This document shows positions 1-7,484 of a DNA stretch of 15,084 nucleotides, one piece after another. Origin of the DNA: Bacillota bacterium (GTDB lineage: Bacteria > Bacillota > Dehalobacteriia > UBA4068); the NCBI GenBank assembly GCA_030528765.1, contig JAUMYD010000011.1:1-15084 (forward strand). Direction: 5' to 3'. Position 1 is the stretch's first letter; each line of letters opens with the position of its first letter. Under the pieces are notes generated by a model. It was not told the DNA's origin. It ran no database searches and worked only from the letters and a program-made list of their open reading frames with translations. Made by a program: the position numbers and the translations under genes.

Positions 1-89
1 TGGTATTTTTTGCCATTGGCATGATTCACCTGGATGATGTTGCGATCGCCCTGGCCCACCGTGCAGTGGAGGTCTGGGAAGACAGATGA
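1..89 (+). CDS. C-terminal end of an unidentified protein (partial)
   Basis: An open frame enters from the left edge (first full codon at 3) and stops at TGA 87-89, giving the last 28 residues of a protein. The fragment contains the stretch GMIHLDDVAIALAHRAVEVW, which looks like one amphipathic C-terminal helix. I do not recognise the family from this piece. Its stop codon overlaps the cmk start as ATGA, so it is probably the upstream member of the same operon and translationally coupled to cmk. That tight junction, and the absence of stops, are the only reasons for calling it a real gene. Confidence 0.6.
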   Translation, partial: VFFAIGMIHLDDVAIALAHRAVEVWEDR

Positions 90-745
90 GCGCTAAGCAA
101 ATTGCGATCGATGGCCCGGCTGGCGCGGGGAAAAGCACGCTGGCTAAAATGCTGGCCCAGCACTTTTCCTATCTTTATATCGATACAGGGGCAATGTATC
201 GGGCAGTAGCCCTTTCTGCTTTGAGTAGGGGTATTTCCCCCCAGGATTCTGCCGCCTTGGCAGAGCTGATGCCGCAGCTTCGCATTGCGCTGGATCCAGA
301 CGGCCACGTTTTTGTGAACGGTGAGGATGTTACGGAAGCGATCCGCCTGCCGGAGGTAGGTAACATGGCTTCCGCCGTTTCGACCACAGCGGCAGTGCGG
401 GAAGCTCTGGTCTGCCAGCAGCAGGAAATGGCAGCCTCACAGAATGTGGTTATGGATGGCCGGGACATCGGAACTGTGGTTCTTCCGCATGCGGATTGCA
501 AGATATTTCTTACCGCCTCCAGCCAGGTACGGGCAGCGAGGCGTGCAAAGCAGCTGCAGGAAAAGGGCCTCCCGGCGGATCTGGAGCAGATCCGGCGGGA
601 GATCGAGGAGCGGGATTACCGGGATTCCCATCGGGAGAATTCTCCTCTCTGCCAGGCAGAAGATGCTATCCTTCTGGATAGCTCTGAACTCGGAATAGAG
701 CAGGTCTTGGAGCGTATGATTTCGATAGTGGAGGCTTGCGCATGA
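86..745 (+). CDS. cmk: Cytidylate kinase
   Basis: This protein transfers a phosphate from ATP to CMP or dCMP in the cytoplasm, feeding CTP and dCTP pools. It has 219 residues, normal for bacterial CMP kinase. The Walker A loop GPAGAGKS is at residues 10-17. The NMP-binding motif DTGAMYR is at 33-39, and DGRDIGT follows around 124-130. The lid region has RRAKQLQEKG, and then DSHRENSPL, the family's conserved Arg/Asp CMP-contact motif. The start overlaps the upstream stop by ATGA, with GGGAAG at 76-81 as a modest ribosome site. The end overlaps plsC in the same ATGA manner, so the three genes form a coupled operon. Nothing essential appears to be missing. Confidence 0.97.
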   Translation: MSAKQIAIDGPAGAGKSTLAKMLAQHFSYLYIDTGAMYRAVALSALSRGISPQDSAALAELMPQLRIALDPDGHVFVNGEDVTEAIRLPEVGNMASAVSTTAAVREALVCQQQEMAASQNVVMDGRDIGTVVLPHADCKIFLTASSQVRAARRAKQLQEKGLPADLEQIRREIEERDYRDSHRENSPLCQAEDAILLDSSELGIEQVLERMISIVEACA

Positions 746-1389
746 AGATCATGTATCGTATAGGCAGGGCTTTTTTTGGCATTTTTCTCTGGCTTGGCGG
801 TGTCCGGATCTTGGGCCGGGAAAATATCCCTATGGATGAACCTTTGATCATCATCAGCAATCACATCAGCTATGGCGATCCGCCTGCAATGTCCTGGGCC
901 TACCCCAGGCAGATCACATATATCGCTAAGGAAACCTTTGGACAGAATTTTTTCACCCGCCATATTTTCCGGGCAGTGGGCACTGTTTTTCTGGAAAAGG
1001 AAAGTAATGATATGGCGGCTATGCGTGCTGCCCTGAAACAATTGAGCCAAGGAAACAGCATTGCTATCTATCCGGAAGGAACGCGTCACCGGGATCAGAA
1101 GCTTGGTGAATTCAAAAATGGAGCAGCCTATATCGCCGCCCGGGCAAAGGTGCGGGTCTTGCCCATGGCCTTGCTTAATACCGGAGACCTTTTCCGCATC
1201 TGGCGGCGGAACATTATCGTCAATATCGGTGAGCCCTTCCCGGTCTGCAGGGAGGAGCGTGTGGATGCGCAGCTTTTGCAGCGGAATACAGAGGAATATC
1301 GCCAGCGGATTTCCGACCTTTTTGAAGAAGCACGGGGCATTTTGGAAAAAGAAGGACGGCCCATGTGCTGCGCAGCAAAGAAAAACTAG
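742..1389 (+). CDS. plsC: 1-acyl-sn-glycerol-3-phosphate acyltransferase
   Basis: This is a membrane-associated acyltransferase of the PlsC/LPLAT family, expected to acylate lysophosphatidic acid to phosphatidic acid in phospholipid synthesis. It has 215 residues. The catalytic HX4D motif is seen as NHISYGDP (His41, Asp46), and YPEGTRH at 110-116 is the glycerol-phosphate binding block. The N-terminal 20 residues are hydrophobic and probably lie in the membrane. The start is ATG 742 rather than an in-frame TTG at 736: GGAGG at 730-734 sits 7 nt from the ATG but only 1 nt from the TTG. The gene overlaps the end of cmk by 4 nt. This pairing with cmk and ispH-rpsA is a familiar Firmicutes order. 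Acyl-chain preference cannot be told from sequence. Confidence 0.93.
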   Translation: MKIMYRIGRAFFGIFLWLGGVRILGRENIPMDEPLIIISNHISYGDPPAMSWAYPRQITYIAKETFGQNFFTRHIFRAVGTVFLEKESNDMAAMRAALKQLSQGNSIAIYPEGTRHRDQKLGEFKNGAAYIAARAKVRVLPMALLNTGDLFRIWRRNIIVNIGEPFPVCREERVDAQLLQRNTEEYRQRISDLFEEARGILEKEGRPMCCAAKKN

Positions 1390-1482
1390 CCTTCTGCGAT
1401 ATTTTTTGTAAAAAAGCCCTGTTGGAAGAAGGAATTTGCGGATGTTTACCGAAACCAAAATAGAATAACGGAAATTTTAAAT

Positions 1483-3459
1483 ATGAGCATTGAAATTATT
1501 CGTGCGGCGCATATCGGTTTCTGCCAAGGAGTGCGCCGAGCCATTGATCTGGCAGAAAACGCGGCTTTTTCTTCCCCCATCTGTACGCTGGGCCCCCTGA
1601 TTCATAATCCACAGGTTATTCAGGAAATGTCCCCGCGGATCCGTCCGGTGGAAAGCTTGGAAGAGGTGGAGGGAGGCCGGGTTTTGATCCGCTCCCACGG
1701 TGTAGCTCCGGCTGTTCTTCAGCGAGCGGCAGAGCTGGGCCTGGAAGTTCTGGATGCCACTTGCCCTTTTGTGCAGCGTGCCCAGAAACTGGCTAAAAAA
1801 TTGAGTGATGCAGGTTGGCAGCTCGTTATTTTGGGGGATTCCAAACACCCGGAGGTAGTGGGCATCTGCGGATGGGCAGGGGATCGGGCCTGGGTTATAC
1901 GGGATCAGCAGGAGGCGGCGAAGCTGCCGGCTTGCCCCAGGATCGCCCTTTTGGCGCAGACCACCCAAAGGGAGGATTTGTTTGCGGCCTGCGCAGAGGC
2001 AATACGGCCCTTGGCCGGAGAACTTCTCGTTGAGAATACGATCTGCAACCATACGGCGAAACTGCAGGAATCCACGGCAGAATTGGCGCCCCGGGTGGAT
2101 GCCATGGTGGTCATAGGTGGGCGTAACAGCTCAAATACAAAAAAACTGGCACTGATATCCAAGGAGAAAGGAGCAACAGTTTTTCATATCGAAGCTCCGG
2201 ACGAAGTGGGTATTGATATAGTGCGGGGGCGACGGCGGATCGGGATAAGTGCCGGAGCCTCAACACCGCAACATATTATTGAGGAGGTCGTTACAAGGAT
2301 GACAGAACTGGAAAACAAAGATCAAGTAATTGCAGAACAGAGTGATGCCGATACTTTTGCGCAGGAATACGGTGATATGAAGGAAATCCGCCGCGGTGCC
2401 CGGGTAAAAGGCGTTGTCGTGCAGGTCAAGGATGATGAGCTGCTGGTTGATATCGGCGGTAAGAGCGAAGGCGTTCTCACCGCTTCCGAGCTGACCACCG
2501 ATGATGCAAAGCATATCCGCGAAAGATTTCACATTGGTGATGAGATTGATGTTCTCATTCTGCGCAAAGAAAATCAGGAAGGCTATCCGGTACTGTCCAA
2601 GCGTCGTATCGATCAGGATATTGCCTGGGATAAACTGACCCAGATGAAGCAGGATAAGGAAATCGTCAGCGGTACCGTCACTGACGTCGTAAAAGGCGGC
2701 GTTCTGGTTGATGTTGGCGTTCGTGGCTTTGTCCCCGCTTCTTTGGTTGCCCTGGGCTATGTGGAAGACCTCAATAGCTATATCGGCAAAGAACTGCAGA
2801 TGAAAATTATCGAATGCGATAAGCACAGCAATAAGCTGGTCCTCTCTGCCAAGGCTGTTCTGCGGAAAGTCAGCCAGGCGCAGAAAGAGAAAACCTGGGC
2901 TGAAATCGCTGAAGGCCAGAGCCGTCCCGGCGTTGTTCGCCGCCTGACCAATTTCGGCGCTTTCGTTGATATCGGCGGCGTGGATGGCTTGCTTCATGTT
3001 TCCGAAATGGCTTGGTATCGCGTAAACCGTCCTTCTGATCTGCTGAAAGAAGGCGATGAGATCGAAGTTTATATCTTGGGCGTTGATGCTGAAAACGAGA
3101 AAATCAGCCTGGGCATGAAGCAGCTCACCCCGAATCCCTGGTCTCAGGCTAAGGACAAATATCCGGAAGGCTGTGTCATCCCCGCCAAGGTTATGCGCAC
3201 CACCGATTTCGGTGCTTTCCTGGAAGTTGAGCCCGGCGTTGAAGGTCTGGTTCATATCTCCCAGCTGGCAAACCACCACGTTGAGAAGACCGAAGATGTT
3301 GTTAAACCTGGCGATATGGTCGAGGTCAAGGTTATCTCCGTTGATCCGGAAGCAAAACGCATGAGCCTCTCCATCAAAGCCACCCAGCCGGAAGAAGCTG
3401 TTGAAGCTCCGGTTGAAGCAGTAGAGGAAGCTCCTGTGGAGGAGATCCCTGCTGAATAA
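1483..3459 (+). CDS. ispH-rpsA: Fused IspH (HMBPP reductase) - ribosomal protein S1
   Basis: A single 658-residue frame joins two proteins. Residues 1 to about 275 are IspH, the [4Fe-4S] enzyme that makes IPP and DMAPP in the last step of the MEP pathway. The cluster cysteines are Cys14 (FCQGVRR), Cys94 (DATCPF) and Cys188 (NTICNHT); KHPEV at 121-125 holds the active-site His and Glu, and AQTTQ and GASTP are also present. From about residue 303 there are four S1 RNA-binding repeats, starting near 303, 392, 478 and 563, followed by an acidic Pro/Val/Glu tail (633-658). Such fusions are known from other Firmicutes. The Shine-Dalgarno before ATG 1483 is weak (GGAA near 1470). Codon use changes at the junction: the IspH half is ordinary, the S1 half is biased like a highly expressed gene. 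No terminator separates it from plsC. Confidence 0.95.
   Translation: MSIEIIRAAHIGFCQGVRRAIDLAENAAFSSPICTLGPLIHNPQVIQEMSPRIRPVESLEEVEGGRVLIRSHGVAPAVLQRAAELGLEVLDATCPFVQRAQKLAKKLSDAGWQLVILGDSKHPEVVGICGWAGDRAWVIRDQQEAAKLPACPRIALLAQTTQREDLFAACAEAIRPLAGELLVENTICNHTAKLQESTAELAPRVDAMVVIGGRNSSNTKKLALISKEKGATVFHIEAPDEVGIDIVRGRRRIGISAGASTPQHIIEEVVTRMTELENKDQVIAEQSDADTFAQEYGDMKEIRRGARVKGVVVQVKDDELLVDIGGKSEGVLTASELTTDDAKHIRERFHIGDEIDVLILRKENQEGYPVLSKRRIDQDIAWDKLTQMKQDKEIVSGTVTDVVKGGVLVDVGVRGFVPASLVALGYVEDLNSYIGKELQMKIIECDKHSNKLVLSAKAVLRKVSQAQKEKTWAEIAEGQSRPGVVRRLTNFGAFVDIGGVDGLLHVSEMAWYRVNRPSDLLKEGDEIEVYILGVDAENEKISLGMKQLTPNPWSQAKDKYPEGCVIPAKVMRTTDFGAFLEVEPGVEGLVHISQLANHHVEKTEDVVKPGDMVEVKVISVDPEAKRMSLSIKATQPEEAVEAPVEAVEEAPVEEIPAE
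2281..2301 (+). promoter_or_regulatory. Possible internal ribosome site and start at the ispH/rpsA junction
   Basis: GAGGAGG at 2281-2287 and AAGG at 2295-2298 precede an in-frame ATG at 2299 (residue 273), exactly between the IspH domain and the first S1 repeat. Initiation here would give a free S1 protein of about 386 residues. The spacing from GGAGG (11 nt) is longer than ideal. The purine-rich stretch also encodes Glu-Glu-Val, so it may be only coding sequence. Confidence 0.35.
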
Positions 3460-3490
3460 GTTCTTTAGCAAAACAGAATAAGCGTACTTC

Positions 3491-3520
3491 AAGAAAACCG
3501 CCTTCGTGCGGTTTTCTTGT
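3491..3520 (+). terminator. Rho-independent terminator after ispH-rpsA
   Basis: An 11-bp perfect stem pairs AAGAAAACCGC (3491-3501) with GCGGTTTTCTT (3508-3518) around a CTTCGT loop. The T-rich side of the stem supplies the U tract. It closes the cmk-plsC-ispH/rpsA unit. Confidence 0.85.
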
Positions 3521-3543
3521 TGGATGAAATGATTTTGATCATG

Positions 3544-3552
3544 TGCTAATAT
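3544..3552 (+). promoter_or_regulatory. Candidate extended -10 promoter for paaK
   Basis: TGCTAATAT fits an extended -10 (TGnTAATAT) just ahead of paaK and after the preceding terminator. No convincing -35 lies 16-18 nt upstream. A start near 3559 would leave a very short leader of about 15 nt holding AGGAGG at 3561-3566. Confidence 0.4.
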
Positions 3553-3573
3553 GGTAGGACAGGAGGATGTTTC

Positions 3574-4884
3574 ATGATTTGGAATCAGAAACGGGAGTGT
3601 ATGCCCCGAAAAGAGCTGCAAGCCTTTCAGCTGGAGGGATTGAAGTGGACGGTAGGGCGGGTCTATGAATCTGTGACCTTTTACCGTGCGAAGATGGATG
3701 CCATTGGCCTGAAGCCTAAGCACATCAAAACGCTGGCAGATGTAAAGCACTTGCCCTTCATGACCAAGCAGGATTTTCGGGATAACTATCCATTTAACAA
3801 CTTTGCGGTACCAAAAGAAAAGTTGGTTCGGATCCATGCCAGCTCCGGAACCACCGGTAAGCCGACAGTGGTGGGCTATACCGCCGCTGATCTGGAAATG
3901 TGGACTGAGCTGATGGCGCGCATCGTTTGTCAGGCCGGTGTTCGGCCGGAGGATACAGCGCAGATCGCTTTTTCCTACGGGCTTTTTACCGGTGCTTTTG
4001 GTCTGCATTATGGTCTGGAGCGCCTGGGCTGCGCGGTTGTTCCCATTGGCGGCGGCAATACCGAAAAGCAGCTGATGCTAATGGAGGATTTTGGCACAAC
4101 AGTGCTCATTTCTACGCCGTCTTATGCCCTTTATCTGGCAGAGCGTGCAGCAGAGCTGGGGATAGATATTCAAAAACGGCTGAAGCTGCGTGTGGGCCTT
4201 TTTGGCAGCGAGCCCTGGACGGAAGAAATGCGGCAGCAGATTCAGGATCGCCTGCATATCCTGGCCACGGATAATTATGGGATGAGCGAGCTGATCGGGC
4301 CGGGTGTGGCCGGGGAATGTGAATCGATGGCCGGAATGCATATTGCAGAGGATCATTTTTTGGCGGAAACCATCGACAGCGAAAGCGGTGAGCCCCTACC
4401 CTGTGGGGCGGAAGGGGAGCTGGTTTTCACATCTCTGGATAAGGAAGCTCTGCCGGTGATCCGCTACCGCACAAAGGATATCTCCGTGCTTGATGATAGC
4501 CCCTGTGCCTGCGGAAGGACCCATGCCCGAATGCGTAAGATTTTGGGCCGTTCGGATGATATGCTGATTATCCGCGGTATCAATATCTTTCCTTCGCAGA
4601 TCGAAGCAGTTTTGCTCTCCACGCCCGGTGTTGGCCCACATTATCAGATCAATGTCTGGCGGAAAAATTATCTGGATGATCTGGAAGTGCTGGTGGAATT
4701 CACGGATGACAGCATGCTGGATAATTATAAGAAGCTGGATTTGCTGACCACCCAGCTGAAGGAACGACTCCACAATGTTCTGGGTATCAATGTAAAGCTG
4801 CGCCTGGTGGAGCCTCACAGCATTGAGCGGACCACCCTTGGAAAGGCAAAGCGTGTCTTTGATCATCGAAACGATCCAAAATAA
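3574..4884 (+). CDS. paaK: Phenylacetate-CoA ligase family protein
   Basis: This is an adenylate-forming CoA ligase of the PaaK type, which activates phenylacetate or a related aryl acid with ATP and CoA. It has 436 residues, typical for the family. The ATP loop SSGTTGKP is at 90-97, YGMSE at 235-239, and RTKD ends at Asp302. A CxCGRT segment at 311-316 and GRSDDMLIIRG starting at 325 mark the hinge to the C-terminal domain. The candidate catalytic lysine, in LGKAKRV, is Lys424. AGGAGG at 3561-3566, 7 nt before the ATG, fixes the start. It is a single-gene unit between two terminators. No indolepyruvate oxidoreductase or phenylacetate pathway gene is next to it, so the true substrate is open; in anaerobes it may salvage aryl acids from amino acid fermentation (inference). 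Confidence 0.92.
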   Translation: MIWNQKRECMPRKELQAFQLEGLKWTVGRVYESVTFYRAKMDAIGLKPKHIKTLADVKHLPFMTKQDFRDNYPFNNFAVPKEKLVRIHASSGTTGKPTVVGYTAADLEMWTELMARIVCQAGVRPEDTAQIAFSYGLFTGAFGLHYGLERLGCAVVPIGGGNTEKQLMLMEDFGTTVLISTPSYALYLAERAAELGIDIQKRLKLRVGLFGSEPWTEEMRQQIQDRLHILATDNYGMSELIGPGVAGECESMAGMHIAEDHFLAETIDSESGEPLPCGAEGELVFTSLDKEALPVIRYRTKDISVLDDSPCACGRTHARMRKILGRSDDMLIIRGINIFPSQIEAVLLSTPGVGPHYQINVWRKNYLDDLEVLVEFTDDSMLDNYKKLDLLTTQLKERLHNVLGINVKLRLVEPHSIERTTLGKAKRVFDHRNDPK

Positions 4885-4934
4885 GTAAATTTCCCCGGTG
4901 AGCAGGCATCAGTCGCTTTTGGGGGAAGCACTTC

Positions 4935-4964
4935 AAAAGGCACCGGTTTTCCGGTGCCTTTTTC
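4935..4964 (+). terminator. Rho-independent terminator after paaK
   Basis: A 12-bp perfect stem pairs AAAAGGCACCGG (4935-4946) with CCGGTGCCTTTT (4951-4962) around a TTTT loop and runs into a T tract. Confidence 0.9.
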
Positions 4965-4975
4965 TTGCGGAGCAG

Positions 4976-5036
4976 ATAAAAAAGCAGCAGCCCCTTTTCG
5001 CTGAGTAGTCTGTCTTATTCGGAAAGGAGCTGCTGC
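4976..5036 (-). terminator. Rho-independent terminator for spo0A
   Basis: Read on the minus strand, 5023-5036 and 4984-4997 form a 14-bp stem with one mismatch (GCAGCAGC core). A wobble and one more pair close it further at 5021-5022/4998-4999. The stem is followed by TTTTTT (complement of 4978-4983). The loop is about 21-25 nt. It lies roughly 75 nt beyond the spo0A stop and faces the paaK terminator. Confidence 0.8.
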
Positions 5037-5111
5037 CTCAGGAGAATATTAAAATGGGTAAGGCAGTCGTGGTTTTGCGGCTGTTTTTCTTTGTATGGGG
5101 AAGGGACAGCT

Positions 5112-5873
5112 TTAAGCCAGCCTTTCTCCCATGCGGATCTTATCGGCGATCATGGCAATAAATTCGGAATTGGTCGGTTTTCCCCGCTCGATATTGATGG
5201 TGTAACCGAAATATTTGTTCATCATCTCCACATTTCCCCGATCCCAGGCCAGCTCGATCGCGTGGCGAATCGCCCGTTCCACCCGGGAGGCTGTGGTGTC
5301 GTATTTGTCCCCGATCATGGGATAAAGCTCCTTTGTTACTGCGCCCATCAGGTTTACCTCTTCGCTTACCAAAGAGATGGCATCCCTAAGGTATTGATAG
5401 CCCTTCACATGGGCGGGGACTCCCATCTGGTGCAGGATGCGGGTGATCTCCAGCTCCACGGAATTGCTGTTCTGGCTGCTGACAGTGGTTTCCAGGGGCT
5501 CCTGGCGGATCTGCCGGATGCGTTTCTCCATGCTTTCCAAATCGATTGGCTTGACCATATAATAAGCTGCCCCCAGATCCATGGCCCGTTTGGTCAGGTT
5601 TTGCTGAGAAAAAGAGGTGATAAAGAGGATCTGCGGGGGACGTTCCAGCTTTAATTCGGGAAGCTTTTCCAGCACACCGATCCCATCCAGAATCGGCATG
5701 ACCAAATCCAGAAGAACGATATCCGGATGCTCCTGGATAATCAAATCCAGTGCTTTCTGTCCATTTTCCGCAATACCGCAGATTTGGTATTCCTCGAAGG
5801 GTTCAAAAAATTCTTCCAGCGAAGAGGTAAAGCTGTGGTCATCATCAACAATAAGTATTCTGTATTTATCCAT
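5112..5873 (-). CDS. spo0A: Sporulation master response regulator Spo0A
   Basis: This is the phosphorelay-controlled transcription factor that commits the cell to sporulation. It has 253 residues. The N-terminal receiver shows the acidic pocket Asp10-Asp11, the phospho-acceptor Asp56 in LLDLVMP, Thr86 and Lys108. The linker is about 125-145. The C-terminal DNA-binding domain contains the Spo0A-specific SRVERAIRHAIELAW recognition-helix region and ends with the PTNSEFIAMIADKI block. AAGAGGA lies 7 nt upstream of the start (complement of 5881-5887). It follows spoIVB as in Bacillus, but a terminator lies between them, so it is expected to have its own promoter. The upstream region holds Spo0A boxes and a sigma-H-like promoter, consistent with the autoregulation known in other sporeformers. 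All key residues are intact. Confidence 0.98.
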   Translation of the reverse strand: MDKYRILIVDDDHSFTSSLEEFFEPFEEYQICGIAENGQKALDLIIQEHPDIVLLDLVMPILDGIGVLEKLPELKLERPPQILFITSFSQQNLTKRAMDLGAAYYMVKPIDLESMEKRIRQIRQEPLETTVSSQNSNSVELEITRILHQMGVPAHVKGYQYLRDAISLVSEEVNLMGAVTKELYPMIGDKYDTTASRVERAIRHAIELAWDRGNVEMMNKYFGYTINIERGKPTNSEFIAMIADKIRMGERLA

Positions 5874-5931
5874 TTCGTCATCCTCTTTCTGTTTTATAGT
5901 TTTTCTACAGCATTATTTCCTGCATGAATAA

Positions 5932-5958
5932 AAGTTCGCTTTTTCTGGGGTAAACCCT
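5932..5958 (-). promoter_or_regulatory. Candidate sigma-H-type promoter of spo0A
   Basis: On the minus strand AGGGTTT (complement of 5952-5958) resembles the sigma-H -35 AGGAWWW. AGCGAACTT (complement of 5932-5940) resembles the -10 RNNGAATWW. The distance from the -35 A to the GAA is 21 nt, the spacing I recall for the spoVG sigma-H promoter of B. subtilis. Each box has one mismatch. The match is by eye. Confidence 0.45.
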
Positions 5959-5989
5959 GCCGTTCAGGCTGGGGCTATGCTTTTTTTGT

Positions 5990-6007
5990 TGCGACAAAAA
6001 TCGACGG
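5990..6007 (-). promoter_or_regulatory. Tandem Spo0A boxes upstream of spo0A
   Basis: Minus strand: CGTCGAT, 3 bp (TTT), then TGTCGCA. These are two imperfect copies of the 0A box TGTCGAA at a 10-bp repeat. This is the head-to-tail spacing used by the Spo0A dimer at the B. subtilis abrB operator. They lie about 32 bp upstream of the candidate -35. Confidence 0.5.
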
Positions 6008-6018
6008 TCTGTTGGAGA

Positions 6019-6026
6019 TTGTCGAA
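6019..6026 (+). promoter_or_regulatory. Perfect Spo0A box (TTGTCGAA) upstream of spo0A
   Basis: TTGTCGAA is the full consensus 0A box, in opposite orientation to the tandem pair at 5990-6007. It sits between the spoIVB terminator and the spo0A promoter. Confidence 0.5.
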
Positions 6027-6050
6027 AAAAGTTTTATTTCCGCCTATGAA

Positions 6051-6093
6051 AAAGAAAAAGCCCTGTACCAGGGCGGTAAAGGCTTTTTCTTTT
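6051..6093. terminator. Bidirectional terminator between spoIVB and spo0A
   Basis: AAAGAAAAAGCC (6051-6062) pairs perfectly with GGCTTTTTCTTT (6081-6092), giving a 12-bp stem with A-rich and T-rich outer parts, so it can act on both strands. A smaller stem, CCCTGTACCAGGG (6061-6073), overlaps it. On the minus strand it ends the spoIVB transcript 14 nt after the stop codon. Confidence 0.75.
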
Positions 6094-6105
6094 CAAAGCT
6101 TGGGC

Positions 6106-7347
6106 TCAGGAAGGTCCATTCTCAGCTTCTTCCAGCATCCAGCTGGCAAAGCAGCCATAGCCGTGCAGGGGGTCATCAATGAAAACGTGGGTAACGCTCC
6201 CCACCAAAAAACCGTTTTGAATGATTGGGCTGCCGCTCATTCCCTGCACGATCCCACCGCATTTTTCGATTAAACGTTCATCTGTTATTTCCAGGATCAT
6301 GCCGTGGCCGCTGCTTTTGTGGCTTTCCAGCGTTTTTATGATATTCACGTTAAAGCTTTCGATTTTTTCCCCTTCCAAAACAGTGTAGATCTCTGCGGGG
6401 CCGCTTTCAACTTCATCCGGAAAGGCGATTGGTAATGCTGCTTCGCTGCGGCTGTATTCTGGCATAGTATTCATTACCCCGTAAACACCAAATCTGCCGT
6501 TCAGGAAGATTTCCCCCTGCCACTCTTCCTGCAGAAAGCTACCCATTTTTTCGCCGGGGTTCCCGGAATCTGCGGCGCGGATGCTCTGGACGGAGGCGCG
6601 AATGACAGAGCCTATGCTTTCTCCGGCTGCATCGTGCTGAATATCCTCTACCTCATGCCCCAGAGCCGCGAATTTTTTCTCCTTCGCATCATAGAAGCTC
6701 AGTGTACCCACTCCGCATACATTGTCGCGCACATAAAGGCCAATGCGCCAGCTTTTCGTATCCTGGCAGAAAACGGGTTTCAGTATGGTTTTTCGCTGTG
6801 TCCCGTTTCGCAGATATACGATGCTGCAGTTTTTTCCTTCCGCGCCGGCCTTGCTAACGATGCGGCTCAGATCCCCGTTACACAGCACCTGCTCGCCGTT
6901 GACGGAAGTGATAAAATCACCTGCCACCAGATCAGCATCTTCTGCCGGATTGCAGAAGCTGCCGTCTGAAGATACTGCCGGAGAAAAGCCCACCACGGTC
7001 ACGCCATCTGTGGAAAGCAGAACACCAATGGATTGCCCACCGGGGATGGCATAACGACGCTCCCTTTGTGGTCGGGGCAGGGCTTCTCTCAGCAGGCCGG
7101 CTTCTTCTACTGGAAGGCTTTCTTCTGCCAGGGCAGCCACGGGGATGCAGAGCTGCAGGGTTGTGAGCAGAAGGAAGAGCAGAGAAAAACGACGCAGGCC
7201 TGCTTTACCGGAAGATCGCGGGCGGCCCAGGCTGTCGACCCGCTTTGCTTCGGGCGTGTTTACCGCCCCGCTGCAGGGAAAGCCCCGGGCAGAGAAGGAG
7301 CCATGGGAGGCCGCTGAATTTGCAAAGCGTTTTTTTAGCAGAAACAT
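6106..7347 (-). CDS. spoIVB: SpoIVB signalling serine peptidase (S55)
   Basis: This is the forespore protease secreted into the intermembrane space, where in Bacillus it cleaves SpoIVFA and so triggers pro-sigma-K processing. It has 413 residues. Residues 54-74 form a hydrophobic membrane anchor or signal. A PDZ domain spans about 105-190. The S55 catalytic triad reads His231 (AALGHEVED), Asp356 (EITDERL) and Ser371 (GMSGSP); the 15-residue Asp-Ser spacing equals that of B. subtilis (363/378). AGGAGGG (complement of 7354-7360) lies 6 nt before the ATG and fixes the start. The N-terminus is odd: about 50 Ser/Arg/Gly-rich residues precede the membrane segment. It pairs with spo0A, as widely in sporeformers. 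Regulation by sigma-F or sigma-G is expected from the family, but no clear promoter was seen. Confidence 0.96.
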   Translation of the reverse strand: MFLLKKRFANSAASHGSFSARGFPCSGAVNTPEAKRVDSLGRPRSSGKAGLRRFSLLFLLLTTLQLCIPVAALAEESLPVEEAGLLREALPRPQRERRYAIPGGQSIGVLLSTDGVTVVGFSPAVSSDGSFCNPAEDADLVAGDFITSVNGEQVLCNGDLSRIVSKAGAEGKNCSIVYLRNGTQRKTILKPVFCQDTKSWRIGLYVRDNVCGVGTLSFYDAKEKKFAALGHEVEDIQHDAAGESIGSVIRASVQSIRAADSGNPGEKMGSFLQEEWQGEIFLNGRFGVYGVMNTMPEYSRSEAALPIAFPDEVESGPAEIYTVLEGEKIESFNVNIIKTLESHKSSGHGMILEITDERLIEKCGGIVQGMSGSPIIQNGFLVGSVTHVFIDDPLHGYGCFASWMLEEAENGPS

Positions 7348-7437
7348 CTTGATCCCTCCTTTCGTTTTGCCTTGGTATTAGCATGAGGAGGGCACTTTTC
7401 TTTTATGGCGGAAAAAGGCGGGTATCCAGGGATTTTT

Positions 7438-7445
7438 TTCGACAA
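7438..7445 (-). promoter_or_regulatory. Spo0A box between spoIVB and spoIIA
   Basis: TTCGACAA on the plus strand is a perfect TTGTCGAA on the minus strand. It lies about 41 bp upstream of the candidate -35 of spoIIAA, around -78 to the predicted start. In B. subtilis the spoIIA operon is directly activated by Spo0A~P. No second box was seen one helical turn away. Confidence 0.5.
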
Positions 7446-7484
7446 TAAGCCTTTTGCAGTGGGATTATTTCTCTGTTTTCTCCG

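Noticed and set aside
2260..4008. 582-residue minus-strand ORF across rpsA and paaK
   Set aside because: Antisense shadow spanning a strong terminator and two genes with clear motifs on the other strand.
4885..5111. Possible small gene between paaK and spo0A
   Set aside because: The gap is filled by two facing terminators and no ORF with a ribosome site was seen.
5091..5654. 187-residue plus-strand ORF opposite spo0A
   Set aside because: It is the antisense shadow of spo0A; the minus-strand product has every family motif.
7348..7437. Sigma-F or sigma-G promoter for spoIVB on the minus strand
   Set aside because: TGGATA and CATAAAA can be picked out but the spacing is 15 bp rather than about 17-18 and both boxes are imperfect.
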